Made by a program: the position numbers and the translations under genes
Assembly (NCBI GenBank): GCA_965219915.1
Contig: OZ244794.1
Coordinates: 434,001 to 498,000 of the forward strand
DNA from: Bin80 sp965219915
GTDB lineage: Bacteria; Bacteroidota; Rhodothermia; Rhodothermales; Bin80
Length of the DNA: 64,000 bases
Direction: 5' to 3'
In this document: piece after piece, positions 25,383 through 33,911 of the stretch
Position numbering within the stretch: the first letter of the stretch is position 1
How the letters are laid out: every line of letters starts with the position of its first letter
Notes under the pieces: generated by a model
What the model saw: the letters and a program-made list of their open reading frames with translations, nothing else
Database searches by the model: none
Told to the model about the DNA's origin: nothing

Positions 25383-27590
25383 ATGCAATACGAAGCCTCT
25401 CGCCCTCAAGGGCCGGTACTGGTTCAGAACCTGAAGGACTATTCCGGGCGCGTTCCACCCCAAGCTTTGGATATCGAACAGTATGTCCTGGGCGCAATGC
25501 TGATTGATTCTGAGGCCGTAAACATTGCCTCCGCAATCCTGCCTCCAGACTCGTTTTATCTGCCCAAGCACACGCGAATATATCAGGCGATCTGCGAGCT
25601 CTTTGAAAAGGGACAGCCCACGGACCTAATTACGGTTTCGGAGCAATTGAAAAAATCCCGACATTTGGATGTCGTCGGAGGTTTGCCGTACCTGGACGAA
25701 CTCACTGAGCGTGTTGCCACTTCAGCAAACACTGAGCATCACGCGCGTATCCTGGGCCAGAAAGCGCTATTACGAAAGCTCATCGAAACGATGAGTAGGC
25801 GCATTACGGAGGCATATGATCCGGCAACCGATGCTTTTGAACTTCTTGACCAGGCTGAAACAGATCTCTTTTCAATCTCGGAGAGTCAAGTGCGTCGCTC
25901 GGCGAAAAACCTGACGGACATTGTACGGGACACCATCCAACATCTCCAGAATATTACTGAACATGACGGAAAACTCACGGGGATAACAAGCGGATTCAGC
26001 GAATTGGACGAGTTGACGGGAGGGTGGCAGGACTCGGATCTAGTGATCATTGCCGGGCGACCCTCTATGGGAAAATGTGTTGACGCGGATACGCCAATCC
26101 TGCAGTCTGACGGGAGCCTGGTCCGCATCGCCGACCTGTATGATCAGCAGCATGCGCGCTTGCTGACCTTGGGGGCGGATCACCGCTTTTTCATCACTAC
26201 GCCCTCTGCGTACATTGACGATGGCCTCAAGCCCGTCTATCGGGTCACGACTCGTCTTGGCCGTACCGTCAGTACGACACTTACACATCCTTTTCTCACG
26301 CCCCGAGGCTGGCAGCCCTTGGGCGAACTAACGCCTGGCTGTGCAATCGCGGTTCCAAGTGAGTTGCCGGTATTTGGGATGAAAACCGTTCCTGATGCTC
26401 ATATCTCGCACCTTGTTGCATCTATTCTGCACCCCGACCGAGTGATGCGACCCATGGCGGATGCTCGTGGAACACTTGTAAAACCCCGAGGACTGCAGAA
26501 ACTACCTGACTGGACTTTTGCGCTTGATCATCCCTGTTTGAATAGCTTTATTGATCAGCTGTTTGCGATAAAACGGAGCATCCATGTGTCCTCCCGGCAG
26601 CTTGCCCAGCAACTCGCACATCTGCTGTTGCGGTTCGGGATTCTGGCCCGCGTCCAGCATACAGCCGGAGATTGGACCGTGACCCCCATGGGCACCGGCC
26701 GACGGGAAGAAGGAAAAGAACAGATCGTTTATGACGAAATCACGCACATTGAAGCTCGTGGCCTCCGGCCAGTGTTTGACCTGACCATTGATGACACACA
26801 TAATTTTGTTGCTTCCGATGTTTGTGTACACAATACTGCCTTTGCGTTAGCCTGTGCACGTAACGCGGCAATGTCTTCTGACCGGCCGGTCAGTTGTGCG
26901 GTCTTCTCCATGGAAATGAGTGCACGGCAGCTGGCCCAGCGCCTGTTAACCTCAGAGGCCCGTGTCAACGCTCAAGCCGCACGCGCCGGCAAGTTGCGTC
27001 AGAGCGAGTTCGATGCTATTGTGCGAGCAGCAAACGGTTTTGCCCATACCAAAATCTTTATTGATGACACCGCTGGACTCGGTGTGCTGGAGCTGCGTGC
27101 CAAGTGCCGCCGTCTAAAATCAGAGCACGACATCGGCCTTGTCCTGGTTGACTACCTGCAGCTTATGCAGGGACGATCGAAAGACAATCGTGAGCAGGAG
27201 ATTGCAAACATTTCCCGATCCCTGAAAGGGCTTGCCAAAGAATTGGATATTCCTGTGATCGCACTCAGTCAGTTGAACCGGAATGCCGAAGACCGGAAGG
27301 ATAAGCGACCGCAGTTGTCCGACTTGCGGGAAAGCGGCGCCATTGAGCAGGATGCCGACGTCGTCGCGTTCATCTATCGTGCATCTTACTACGGAATTGA
27401 GTTCGACAAGAACAAGGAGCCAACGGAAGGTATTGCGGAAATCATCGTCGGCAAACACCGTAACGGGCCGACGGGAACCGTGAAGCTCTCCTTCCTCAAG
27501 GACTACGCCCGCTTCGAAAACCTGGAGCGGTATCGTAGACCGGAGGATGAATTCATCACGGATTCTGATGAGGAACCGGCTCCTTTGTAA
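25383..27590 (+). CDS. dnaB: Replicative DNA helicase DnaB, intein-containing
   Basis: 735 residues as encoded, of which residues 232-484 are an intein; the spliced helicase would be 482 residues, a normal length. N-terminal DnaB domain: PQALDIEQYVLGAML. RecA-fold domain: Walker A GRPSMGK is interrupted after its Lys, with Thr continuing after the intein. Walker B LVLVDYLQLM and the arginine-finger region ELDIPVIALSQLNR...DLRESGAIEQDADVV follow. DnaB unwinds DNA at the fork. Function depends on splicing because the intein breaks the P-loop. The 3' end abuts a minus-strand tRNA-Cys. Confidence 0.97.
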   Translation: MQYEASRPQGPVLVQNLKDYSGRVPPQALDIEQYVLGAMLIDSEAVNIASAILPPDSFYLPKHTRIYQAICELFEKGQPTDLITVSEQLKKSRHLDVVGGLPYLDELTERVATSANTEHHARILGQKALLRKLIETMSRRITEAYDPATDAFELLDQAETDLFSISESQVRRSAKNLTDIVRDTIQHLQNITEHDGKLTGITSGFSELDELTGGWQDSDLVIIAGRPSMGKCVDADTPILQSDGSLVRIADLYDQQHARLLTLGADHRFFITTPSAYIDDGLKPVYRVTTRLGRTVSTTLTHPFLTPRGWQPLGELTPGCAIAVPSELPVFGMKTVPDAHISHLVASILHPDRVMRPMADARGTLVKPRGLQKLPDWTFALDHPCLNSFIDQLFAIKRSIHVSSRQLAQQLAHLLLRFGILARVQHTAGDWTVTPMGTGRREEGKEQIVYDEITHIEARGLRPVFDLTIDDTHNFVASDVCVHNTAFALACARNAAMSSDRPVSCAVFSMEMSARQLAQRLLTSEARVNAQAARAGKLRQSEFDAIVRAANGFAHTKIFIDDTAGLGVLELRAKCRRLKSEHDIGLVLVDYLQLMQGRSKDNREQEIANISRSLKGLAKELDIPVIALSQLNRNAEDRKDKRPQLSDLRESGAIEQDADVVAFIYRASYYGIEFDKNKEPTEGIAEIIVGKHRNGPTGTVKLSFLKDYARFENLERYRRPEDEFITDSDEEPAPL
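26076..26834 (+). mobile_element. Intein in DnaB, inserted in the P-loop
   Basis: 253 residues between Lys of GRPSMGK and the following Thr. It starts with Cys1 (CVDADTPILQSDG, block A), has the block B TxxH (STTLTHPFLTPRGW), ends with block F (RPVFDLTIDDTHNFVA) and block G (VCVHN) with the penultimate His and terminal Asn, and is followed by Thr+1. All splicing residues are present, so it should splice. At 253 residues it is between a mini-intein and a full-size one; the middle part has a weak trace of a homing endonuclease (SRQLAQQLAHLLLRFGI) but no clear LAGLIDADG pair, so it has probably lost mobility. Confidence 0.95.
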
Positions 27591-27591
27591 G

Positions 27592-27662
27592 AGGTGACGG
27601 ACGGATTCGAACCGCCGTACAAGGCTTTGCAGGCCTCTGCCTAGCCACTCGGCCACGTCACC
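27592..27662 (-). tRNA. tRNA-Cys (anticodon GCA)
   Basis: A 71-nt cloverleaf on the minus strand: acceptor GGTGACG pairs with CGTCACC, the anticodon loop contains TGCAA (anticodon GCA), and the T-arm CGGTTCGAATCCG is intact. It is the last gene of the rpmB-rpmG-tRNA run, 2 nt from the dnaB stop on the other strand. Confidence 0.93.
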
Positions 27663-27671
27663 CTGTGGTTG

Positions 27672-27945
27672 CACGCCCGGCAGGACTCGAACCTGCAGCC
27701 TGCGGATTCAGGTTTGTGTCGGTTTCCCGACTCCCCGGACTATCCCTTCACCTTTTTCAGTGATTGAACGAAGGTGGTGGCCGTCTAGTCTCTACACCTT
27801 CCCCGTCGGGGCTTGGCTCGGGATTACCGTAAGCTGAAGCTTCGCAGGCTTCCCCGAATTTGACCACTTACACGCCGTCTGTTTCCAGCCGGCGGCCCGC
27901 TTTCTTGCAGAAGTCCGCTGCTCTATCCAGTTGAGCTACGGGCGC
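27672..27945 (-). tRNA. tRNA-Arg (anticodon TCT), interrupted by a group I intron
   Basis: Two exons, 27909-27945 and 27672-27708 (37 nt each), join to a 74-nt tRNA: acceptor GCGCCCG with CGGGCGT (first pair G-U), D-arm GCTCAACTGGATAGAGC, anticodon stem GCGGA/TCCGC with loop CTTCTAA (anticodon TCT), T-arm GCAGGTTCGAGTCCTGC, discriminator G. The uninterrupted sequence cannot fold as a tRNA; removal of the 200-nt insertion restores a normal Arg tRNA with high resemblance to other bacterial tRNA-Arg(UCU). Confidence 0.93.
27709..27908 (-). mobile_element. Group I intron in tRNA-Arg(UCU)
   Basis: A 200-nt insertion after U36 of the anticodon. It ends in G, as group I introns do. On the minus strand it holds the conserved core: TCAAATTCGGGGAA, CCGAGCCAAGC, GTGTAGAGACTAGACGG with the P7 strand AGACTA (27786-27791), and the matching P7 strand ATAGTC (27738-27743) within GGGATAGTCCGGGGAGT, then ACACAAACC. 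These blocks and the small size resemble the IC3 subgroup known from tRNA-Ile of Azoarcus and other bacterial tRNA introns. No open reading frame for an endonuclease fits in it. Self-splicing is inferred. The short P1 I can draw (TTCT/AGAA) closes with U-A rather than the usual U-G, so its exact pairing is uncertain. Confidence 0.92.
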
Positions 27946-27978
27946 CTGTATGTCATAGAACTGATTTATCCGCACCAG

Positions 27979-28052
27979 TCGGGGCGGCCGGATTTGAACC
28001 GACGACTTCTGCGTCCCAAACGCAGCGCTCTACCGGGCTGAGCTACGCCCCG
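27979..28052 (-). tRNA. tRNA-Pro (anticodon TGG)
   Basis: A 74-nt cloverleaf on the minus strand: acceptor CGGGGCG pairs with CGCCCCG, the anticodon stem CTGCG/CGCAG encloses the loop TTTGGGA (anticodon TGG), and the T-arm is TCGGTTCAAATCCGG. Discriminator A, CCA not encoded. It lies 11 nt after the DUF4295 gene. Confidence 0.95.
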
Positions 28053-28063
28053 AGTCGGGCCAC

Positions 28064-28234
28064 TCAGCGGGTAGCGGCCTTCAATTCCGCCTGTACGTTC
28101 TGCTGAGGGACCATCTTTTCCCTGAAACGAAAACTCCCGTTCGGTTTTTTCTCCGCGATAATGAGTTTGGCCATCACCTGGCGCTCTTGGCGGCGCTTGC
28201 GGACCTTGTCTCCGAAAGATTGACTTTTGGCCAT
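28064..28234 (-). CDS. DUF4295-type small protein
   Basis: A 56-residue basic protein, MAKSQSFGDKVRKRRQERQV, then MAKLIIAEKKPNGSFRFREK, then MVPQQNVQ. Placed directly after rpmG (2 nt), it corresponds to the small DUF4295 protein that follows rpmB-rpmG across Bacteroidota. It is probably a ribosome-associated protein; the exact role is not known. The assignment rests on position and on the K.NG.F.F.E..VP pattern. Confidence 0.78.
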   Translation of the reverse strand: MAKSQSFGDKVRKRRQERQVMAKLIIAEKKPNGSFRFREKMVPQQNVQAELKAATR

Positions 28235-28236
28235 CC

Positions 28237-28410
28237 TTACTTGATTTCTCTGTGCAACGTGTGTTTACGCAATACGGGATTGTATTTCTTGAGCTCCAGT
28301 CGCCCGGATGTGTTCCGACGGTTTTTTACCGTGGAATAACGGCTCGTTCCGGGTGCCTCCGTACACTGGAGGATCACTTTGAGCCGAACATCTTTCCCTT
28401 TTCGTGCCAT
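28237..28410 (-). CDS. rpmG: 50S ribosomal protein L33
   Basis: 57 residues, starting MARKGKDVRLKVILQCTEAP and continuing with SRYSTVKNRRNT and LELKKYNPVLRKHTLHREIK, the L33 pattern. It has only one of the zinc cysteines seen in C+ forms, so this is the C-minus form. It lies between rpmB and the DUF4295 gene. Confidence 0.96.
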   Translation of the reverse strand: MARKGKDVRLKVILQCTEAPGTSRYSTVKNRRNTSGRLELKKYNPVLRKHTLHREIK

Positions 28411-28427
28411 TATTGTGAACGCTTTAT

Positions 28428-28664
28428 CTAAATGCGGACTCCTTGCTTACGGGCTTCACGCAAAACTGCCTCAACACCTTTCTTGTTGATGGTTTTTATA
28501 GTACTTGCTGAGACTTTTAAGGTCACCCATCTTTTTTCCTCAGGCAGGTAAAACCGTTTGGTCTGCAGGTTTACGCCAAAGCGCCGACGCGTTTTATTGT
28601 GGGCATGTGAGACATTATTGCCTGACATGGGCCCTTTGCCGGTTAGACTATCCTTTCGTGCCAT
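28428..28664 (-). CDS. rpmB: 50S ribosomal protein L28
   Basis: 78 residues from the ATG at 28664 (MARKDSLTGKGPMSGNNVSH); an upstream in-frame extension overlaps the neighbouring permease gene and is discarded. NNVSHAHNKTRRRFGVNLQ and the C-terminal LKVSASTIKTINKKGVEAVL are diagnostic. Confidence 0.96.
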   Translation of the reverse strand: MARKDSLTGKGPMSGNNVSHAHNKTRRRFGVNLQTKRFYLPEEKRWVTLKVSASTIKTINKKGVEAVLREARKQGVRI

Positions 28665-28731
28665 CCGTGTCTTTTCTCTTTTGGGCGACCGAGTTGTATG
28701 TACAGGCTCGACATACGTTCCCACTAACGCT

Positions 28732-29964
28732 CTAGCGATCCTGGGCCACCGCCTTGGCCGGTTCGATCCTAGAAGCGCGCCATGCTGGATAGAGCGCTGC
28801 CAGTAGGCAAAGCCCGAAAGATACAATGGCGATCAGCATCAAGTCCAGCATCTGGATGGCGACTGGATAGGCTTCAATAACAAAGGACTCTGCTCCCCGC
28901 AGCGGCACCAGCTCAAAGTACTTCTGAACCAGAACCAGTCCTAACCCGATCACGAACCCGGATCCTGCACCAAGTGCTCCGATTATCCCGCCCTGTATCA
29001 AAAAAATCCGGCGAATATCGCGCGCGGAGGTCCCCATTGCCTGCAAAATCCCGACATCCCGCTTTTTCTCAACAACAACCATAGAGAGTGATCCGACAAT
29101 GTTGAAGGCAGCGACCACGCTGATTAATATCAGTACGAGCGAAGCCCCCCATTTTTCAAGACGCATTACGTCATACAGCGACTGTTGCAGTTCATACCAG
29201 GTTTGGACCTTGAGGTCCTCCGGGTACAGCGCTTCTAGGCTACGCTTGACTGCACTTGCATGCTCCAGATTCGAGAGGCGCAATTCTACACCCGTTACCG
29301 CGTCGTTCATGTGAAAAAGGCGCTGAGCTTCCTCCAGCCCAACAAACACATGCGTGTTGTCATAGGTGTCTTCCAGTTTGTAAAGACCTCGAACGTCAAA
29401 GGATCTGATCGGAGGAGGAGAAAACACACGGGTGAGCATCAACCCCAGTCCTTGCGCAGAAAAAAGTGTTACCCGGCTGGTTTCCGGGCCAGGAGAAAGT
29501 CCCAGCCGCTGACCGAGACTTAGTCCCATGATGATGCCTCGTTCAGCTGTGTCAAACTCCCCAACTACGATGCCCTCCCTTACCGTGTTTCCCACTACAC
29601 CCCGTACGACCACAACACGGTTGACTTCTGTTCGACTGGCGGGAACCAGGAGAGCCTTGCCTTCAACGTAGGGCTCGGCACTTATAACCTGGGGCAGCTG
29701 CAGGGATTGATCCACTATTTGGTCTGCTTCGGTCTGTTGCAATCCGTTCCCGGACTCAGCAACAATGCGAACATGCGGGTCCAGTGAAACGAGTAGATCC
29801 CGTACAACATCGTAGAACCCATTCATGACCGAGAGAACCACAATCAACGCAGCAACTCCCACGGCCACTCCGGTGACCGAGATGCCGGAGATCACGGTGA
29901 TCAGACGAACACGCTGCCGGCTGCTCAGGTACCGCCGTGCGATGAACAGCCGGTAATCCATCAC
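28732..29964 (-). CDS. LolC/LolE-family ABC transporter permease
   Basis: 410 residues. MMDYRLFIARRYLSSRQRVR is the LolC/E opening, followed by membrane helix 1 (ISVTGVAVGVAALIVVLSVM), a large periplasmic domain (about 50-265) and three C-terminal FtsX-type helices around SLVLILISVVAAFNIVGSLS and after KKRDVGILQAMG. Such permeases extract lipoproteins from the inner membrane with LolD. The ATPase is not adjacent. The start overlaps the upstream gene (29961-30767) by 4 nt, so the two are translationally linked. Confidence 0.9.
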   Translation of the reverse strand: MMDYRLFIARRYLSSRQRVRLITVISGISVTGVAVGVAALIVVLSVMNGFYDVVRDLLVSLDPHVRIVAESGNGLQQTEADQIVDQSLQLPQVISAEPYVEGKALLVPASRTEVNRVVVVRGVVGNTVREGIVVGEFDTAERGIIMGLSLGQRLGLSPGPETSRVTLFSAQGLGLMLTRVFSPPPIRSFDVRGLYKLEDTYDNTHVFVGLEEAQRLFHMNDAVTGVELRLSNLEHASAVKRSLEALYPEDLKVQTWYELQQSLYDVMRLEKWGASLVLILISVVAAFNIVGSLSMVVVEKKRDVGILQAMGTSARDIRRIFLIQGGIIGALGAGSGFVIGLGLVLVQKYFELVPLRGAESFVIEAYPVAIQMLDLMLIAIVSFGLCLLAALYPAWRASRIEPAKAVAQDR

Positions 29965-30767
29965 TCCCTCACCGCCCCCGGCGTCAGTTTAGGCACTCCG
30001 GTTGTAAACCAGTCATCGGGGACCTCCTGCGGCATCCGAATACCCCCCACAACGACCTCAAAGGGACGCCCAAGCGCGCGTTTGCGAATTGACAGCACGA
30101 CTTCACCAACAGGGGTAACGTAACGTGTATAGTCTCTCCATTCAAATCCACGGAGTGGTGTATCCGGCCCATCTGCAGGGGTCCGATACTTCCATTGAAC
30201 AATTCTCCCCGTCTCGCGAGCAATGTACAGATAGACCTCGTCCGTTGGCGCGCGATCTGGTAACGTGAACCGGATACGCAGCACGTCTACGACTTCATTT
30301 GACGAATCGGGCAAGAATGCCCGTTCAACGCCTGCATCAAACAACCGAAATGGCATCAGAAGCCAGAAAGTGTCATTTACAAACCGCTGGAACGCATCCG
30401 CGACCCGTGTCGCCGATTCTTTATTTCCGAGCTCTACACCACCCCAATAAGCTTTTCCCTGTCGTGTATCCACGTCAAAGAGGATAACATAGGGTTCTCC
30501 TGTCGGTCCTGGTGTTTCCAAGCGGTACTGGTTTGTGTTTCGGTTCCACAGATGGCGTACCACCCGGCCGATCTGGCGATTCTCTTCTACGCCGAAACTG
30601 AACGCCAGATAGGGAACGCGTGACCACACCCCGGGTCCTCCGGCAGCCTCAAACACCCGTTGAGCGATTGAGTCCGCTACGGGATCTTCCTGCGCCCAAA
30701 CCGTAACGGATATGAACAGACTTAAAACAAGCACTGCTGCTTTCTGCATTTTCGATCGTTCTACCAT
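29961..30767 (-). CDS. Exported protein of unknown function, LolA-like length
   Basis: 268 residues with a signal peptide (MQKAAVLVLSLFISVTVWAQ, cleaved after WAQ), starting at ATG 30767 or 30749. The mature part includes VADSIAQRVFEAAGGPGVWS, YLAFSFGVEENRQIGR and EVYLYIARETGRIVQWKYRT, which looks like a beta-rich lipid-carrier or LolA-like fold, but I cannot confirm it. It directly abuts the ychF stop (next base) and overlaps the LolC/E permease by 4 nt, which suggests a role in lipoprotein or envelope traffic. Confidence 0.7.
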   Translation of the reverse strand: MVERSKMQKAAVLVLSLFISVTVWAQEDPVADSIAQRVFEAAGGPGVWSRVPYLAFSFGVEENRQIGRVVRHLWNRNTNQYRLETPGPTGEPYVILFDVDTRQGKAYWGGVELGNKESATRVADAFQRFVNDTFWLLMPFRLFDAGVERAFLPDSSNEVVDVLRIRFTLPDRAPTDEVYLYIARETGRIVQWKYRTPADGPDTPLRGFEWRDYTRYVTPVGEVVLSIRKRALGRPFEVVVGGIRMPQEVPDDWFTTGVPKLTPGAVRE

Positions 30768-31865
30768 CTATACATTGAATCGAAAGAGAATCACATCCCC
30801 ATCCTGAACTACGTACTCTTTACCTTCTGAGCGCATGATGCCAGCGTTACGAGCCGCTGCTTCTGAGCCGACACGAACAAAATCATCCACATTTATGGTC
30901 TCTGCACGAATAAATCCGCGCTCAAAGTCACTATGTATCTGGCCCCCTGCCTGCGGGGCACACGTTCCTGTCACGATCGTCCATGCCCGTGATTCTTTTG
31001 GCCCATGCGTAAAGAACGTAATCAAGTTCAGCAACCTGTATGCCGCATGAATCAGGCGCTGTAGACCCCCTGAAGAAAGCCCTTCACTTTCCAGGAAAGC
31101 TGCTTTCTCCGCCTCATCCAGGTCGGCTAACTGTGCCTCAAACTCCGCGCTTAAAATTAAACATTCTGCCTGTTCACTGTTGGCGATGTCACGGACCTGT
31201 TCGGTCCATGTGTTCCCTTCGGGTAAATCAGACTCGCCCACATTGGCAAGATAAAGAACGGGGCGTCTGGTAAGCAAAAACATTTCGTCTACGCTGCGCT
31301 GTTCTTCTCTGGTGAGTTCTGTCATAAGCCGCGCCGCCATTCCATCGGCCAAATGAGTCATTAGCCGCGCCCCCAGTGCTGCCTGGCTTCCCGCCACTAC
31401 GTCACCTCCTTTCGCCGCTTTCTGCCATCTTTCCGTGAAGCGCTCTACCGTATCCAGGTCTTTCAGTAACAACTCCGTGTTGACGATTTCTATATCTCGC
31501 TCGGGATCTACTTTACCGGCCACATGCGTGATGTCCTCTGACTCAAAACACCGTACGACATGAACGATAGCATCTACCTGTCGGATATGTCCAAGAAAAG
31601 CATTCCCGAGGCCTTCTCCTCGCGAAGCCCCCGCCACTAAGCCTGCGATGTCCACAAACTCAATCGTCGTCGGAACAGCCCGGGCAGATGGGTTTGTAGC
31701 GAACAGCCGGTCTAGTCGCTCATCCGGAACCGGCACAACGCCGCGATTAGGATCGATGGTACAAAATGGGTAATTCGCTGCCGCCGCACCTGCACCGCTA
31801 AGCGCATTAAAGAGCGTAGACTTACCAACGTTGGGCAATCCAACAATACCACACCTGAGGGGCAT
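30768..31865 (-). CDS. ychF: Redox-regulated ATPase YchF
   Basis: 365 residues from ATG 31865 (MPLRCGIVGLPNVGKSTLFN). The P-loop GLPNVGKS is followed by DIAGLVAGASRGEGLGN, and the C-terminal TGS domain ends in GKEYVVQDGDVILFRFNV. It is an Obg-family NTPase with ATP preference and ribosome-linked function. It heads a unit with the exported protein and the LolC/E permease, with no gap to the next gene. Confidence 0.96.
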   Translation of the reverse strand: MPLRCGIVGLPNVGKSTLFNALSGAGAAAANYPFCTIDPNRGVVPVPDERLDRLFATNPSARAVPTTIEFVDIAGLVAGASRGEGLGNAFLGHIRQVDAIVHVVRCFESEDITHVAGKVDPERDIEIVNTELLLKDLDTVERFTERWQKAAKGGDVVAGSQAALGARLMTHLADGMAARLMTELTREEQRSVDEMFLLTRRPVLYLANVGESDLPEGNTWTEQVRDIANSEQAECLILSAEFEAQLADLDEAEKAAFLESEGLSSGGLQRLIHAAYRLLNLITFFTHGPKESRAWTIVTGTCAPQAGGQIHSDFERGFIRAETINVDDFVRVGSEAAARNAGIMRSEGKEYVVQDGDVILFRFNV

Positions 31866-32251
31866 CAATGACAACGATTGAATCCATAAGGAAAATTACC
31901 TGAGCCGCTCTGCAATGATGCTCGTTAGAACGTATATAGCCCGGCCTCAATGGGAAGCCTGCCTTCTGGACAGAGCGGCATCATTATACGTCCCAACCTG
32001 CGTTGATGTGCATGCCGATTATTGATCAGATCCTTGCGGGACCAAGGGGGATGTTGGATGCATCCAGTTGTGGACAGGTAACTCTCAGATGATGCTCCAC
32101 CGCGGCATCGTGACGATGGGATCGCCTGCCGAACACCTTGGGTCGGTCAAAGAATTTGTTTGGGATTTTAGTGTATAGTTGAAAAAGCTTCACTGTATAT
32201 GTGAGTAACCATCAAGCGGCAACCCGTGCATCTTCCTGAAACCAAACCTTC
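31866..32251. other. Intergenic stretch, 386 nt
   Basis: Lies between divergent ychF and the gene at 32252. It holds a 9-bp inverted repeat (GCCGCTCTG at 31904-31912, CAGAGCGGC at 31971-31979) 58 nt apart, and A/T-rich DNA near 32160-32200 that may hold the rightward promoter. No gene is seen. Confidence 0.4.
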
Positions 32252-32848
32252 ATGTGTTTAGAATCCATCGTATCAAGTAAGCACTTTTCGGCACCTGCGC
32301 CATTCATCGCGTTAAAGAACGTAGAGCTTCTCCAGCACCGGCGACCACAGACAAATATACTATTGACTCTCTACAGAACCACCTGCTGCCTGCTAATCAC
32401 CTTGGTTCTAAGCGGATTTTCCGCCTTGGCACAGACCTCTCAGTTGCAGGTCGGGCTCGGTGCATGGCCGGGAGCTGGATTCCAAGCGGGACACGTCCTT
32501 GCCCGGAGTGTCTACACACTTGAAGTGATCACATCCATTGATTCGGAACTCTGGGAAGAACGAACACCCGTGCATCTCTCTGCAGGTGTCGGAACAGCAC
32601 TCCGTCCTTTGGGGATCTTGCGCGTTATCGGGCGGGCCAATTACGCATATGATCTTCATCTCGGAGTGCGCTTTGGCCCTGCATTAACCTTCCTGCAAAA
32701 CGCCACTCGTGCAGAAAAAAACCGTCAGTTCAGCCTTTTTCTGGATCCATATCTTCGATACACTGCCTCAATCGGGCGACAGCCTGTTTTCGTTGAAATC
32801 GGCTCTCAGCGCCCGTCTTTTCGCTTTGGGCTTTGGATTGCTTTGTGA
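32252..32848 (+). CDS. Exported protein, probable small outer-membrane barrel
   Basis: Up to 198 residues; a TTG at 32363 would start just before the signal peptide LYRTTCCLLITLVLSGFSAL and give 161 residues, which is likelier. The signal is followed by alternating hydrophobic strands (QLQVGLGAWPGAGFQAGHVL, GVGTALRPLGILRVIGRANY, LHLGVRFGPALTFLQNA) and a C-terminus ending RPSFRFGLWIAL, the aromatic-rich end common in outer-membrane barrels. No family is recognised. Confidence 0.6.
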   Translation: MCLESIVSSKHFSAPAPFIALKNVELLQHRRPQTNILLTLYRTTCCLLITLVLSGFSALAQTSQLQVGLGAWPGAGFQAGHVLARSVYTLEVITSIDSELWEERTPVHLSAGVGTALRPLGILRVIGRANYAYDLHLGVRFGPALTFLQNATRAEKNRQFSLFLDPYLRYTASIGRQPVFVEIGSQRPSFRFGLWIAL

Positions 32849-32849
32849 C

Positions 32850-32876
32850 TTGATCCCTCCTTCGGCGGGATTTTCT
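32850..32876 (+). terminator. Putative intrinsic terminator
   Basis: Just after the gene ending at 32848: ATCCCTCC, loop TTC, GGCGGGAT, then TTTTC. One mismatch in the stem. Confidence 0.55.
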
Positions 32877-33147
32877 TCATTTCCTGCGTATTGTGAGATA
32901 TTTCTGATGTGCGGAAGATGCAACATAGCCTAGTCCATTAACCTCTGTTCAATAAGCACAGGGCCACCTAAGGGGAGGTTGCTTTTGCAGGATCCTTGTT
33001 GTTTTTAGCAGTGCGTGGGACATGGATCGGAAGCTCCTCCGTGCTGCCCCGCCTCAATGAAGGACAATTTTTCACCATGAACTTTGGGTAGTCTGCGACG
33101 GCAAAAAGGATTGTCGCTGAATAATTTAGACCTGAGAAGAAATCCCT
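32877..33147. other. Intergenic stretch with no clear gene
   Basis: About 270 nt between two convergent genes. I see no promoter, repeat or coding frame that can be supported. Confidence 0.3.
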
Positions 33148-33807
33148 TTATCTGAACTCTTGGTTGGCAACCGCAACCACCTCGCGCTCAGGCAACCGGA
33201 CTGCGGTCAGGCGCCCCAGCCCCAGGCGTTCTGGAAAAACACAACCCGTATCAATGCCAATCATCCGATCCGTAAATATCGGAGCCGAATGCGGCGTATG
33301 CCCAAACACGACACATTTTTCCCATAGTGGAACCGCTACCCGGAGATGCCCCCGGTAGTGGAGGAAGACCTCAGCTTCCGCGCGACGGATGTTTTCTCGG
33401 ACCGTACGGTCTGGTCGAAGTCCCGCATGAACAAAGAAGAACTCGGGTGTCTCCAGATATAATGTGGTTGATTGTAGAAAGGATAAATGAGTTGCTGGAA
33501 AATCCAACTTCCCTCCCTGCATGTAACTCTGTAGTGTCTCTTCTCCTCCATAATGCAGCCAGTACGTTTCCTCTTTTCCACTCAACCAGTCCAGCATCGC
33601 CTGTTCATGGTTGCCTCGCAGGAAGGTGCATCTGACCCGCTTGGATAGAGCTATCAGTTGATGAATTACTCCCCGTGTGTCCGGGCCCCGATCCACATAG
33701 TCCCCCAAGAAAACAAGATGATCTTCTGCTCCAAGAGATAATGCCTCTAACAGCACCTTCAGTGTTCGCGAGCAACCGTGAATATCACCGACAGCAATCA
33801 GTCCCAT
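33148..33807 (-). CDS. PPP-family serine/threonine phosphatase / diadenosine tetraphosphatase-like
   Basis: 219 residues with the metallophosphatase blocks GDIHGC (about 7-12), GDYVDRGPDT (35-44), RGNHE (about 65-69) and VFGHTPH. This is the PPP fold with all metal ligands. It may act on phosphoproteins or on Ap4A-like nucleotides; the sequence cannot decide. It lies alone near nusB. Confidence 0.88.
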   Translation of the reverse strand: MGLIAVGDIHGCSRTLKVLLEALSLGAEDHLVFLGDYVDRGPDTRGVIHQLIALSKRVRCTFLRGNHEQAMLDWLSGKEETYWLHYGGEETLQSYMQGGKLDFPATHLSFLQSTTLYLETPEFFFVHAGLRPDRTVRENIRRAEAEVFLHYRGHLRVAVPLWEKCVVFGHTPHSAPIFTDRMIGIDTGCVFPERLGLGRLTAVRLPEREVVAVANQEFR

Positions 33808-33911
33808 TCGTACGCGGTTTCCGGCCTCTCAAATATCAAGCACGGAGCGATCAGATGGTTGCGCTCCCGAATTTGATCCCAGGACACATGACAGTACATG
33901 GCCCTACTCGC

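Noticed and set aside
31904..31985. Inverted repeat with neighbouring direct complement, possibly structured RNA
   Set aside because: 58-nt loop and interleaved order of the arms do not make a known RNA; too weak to call.
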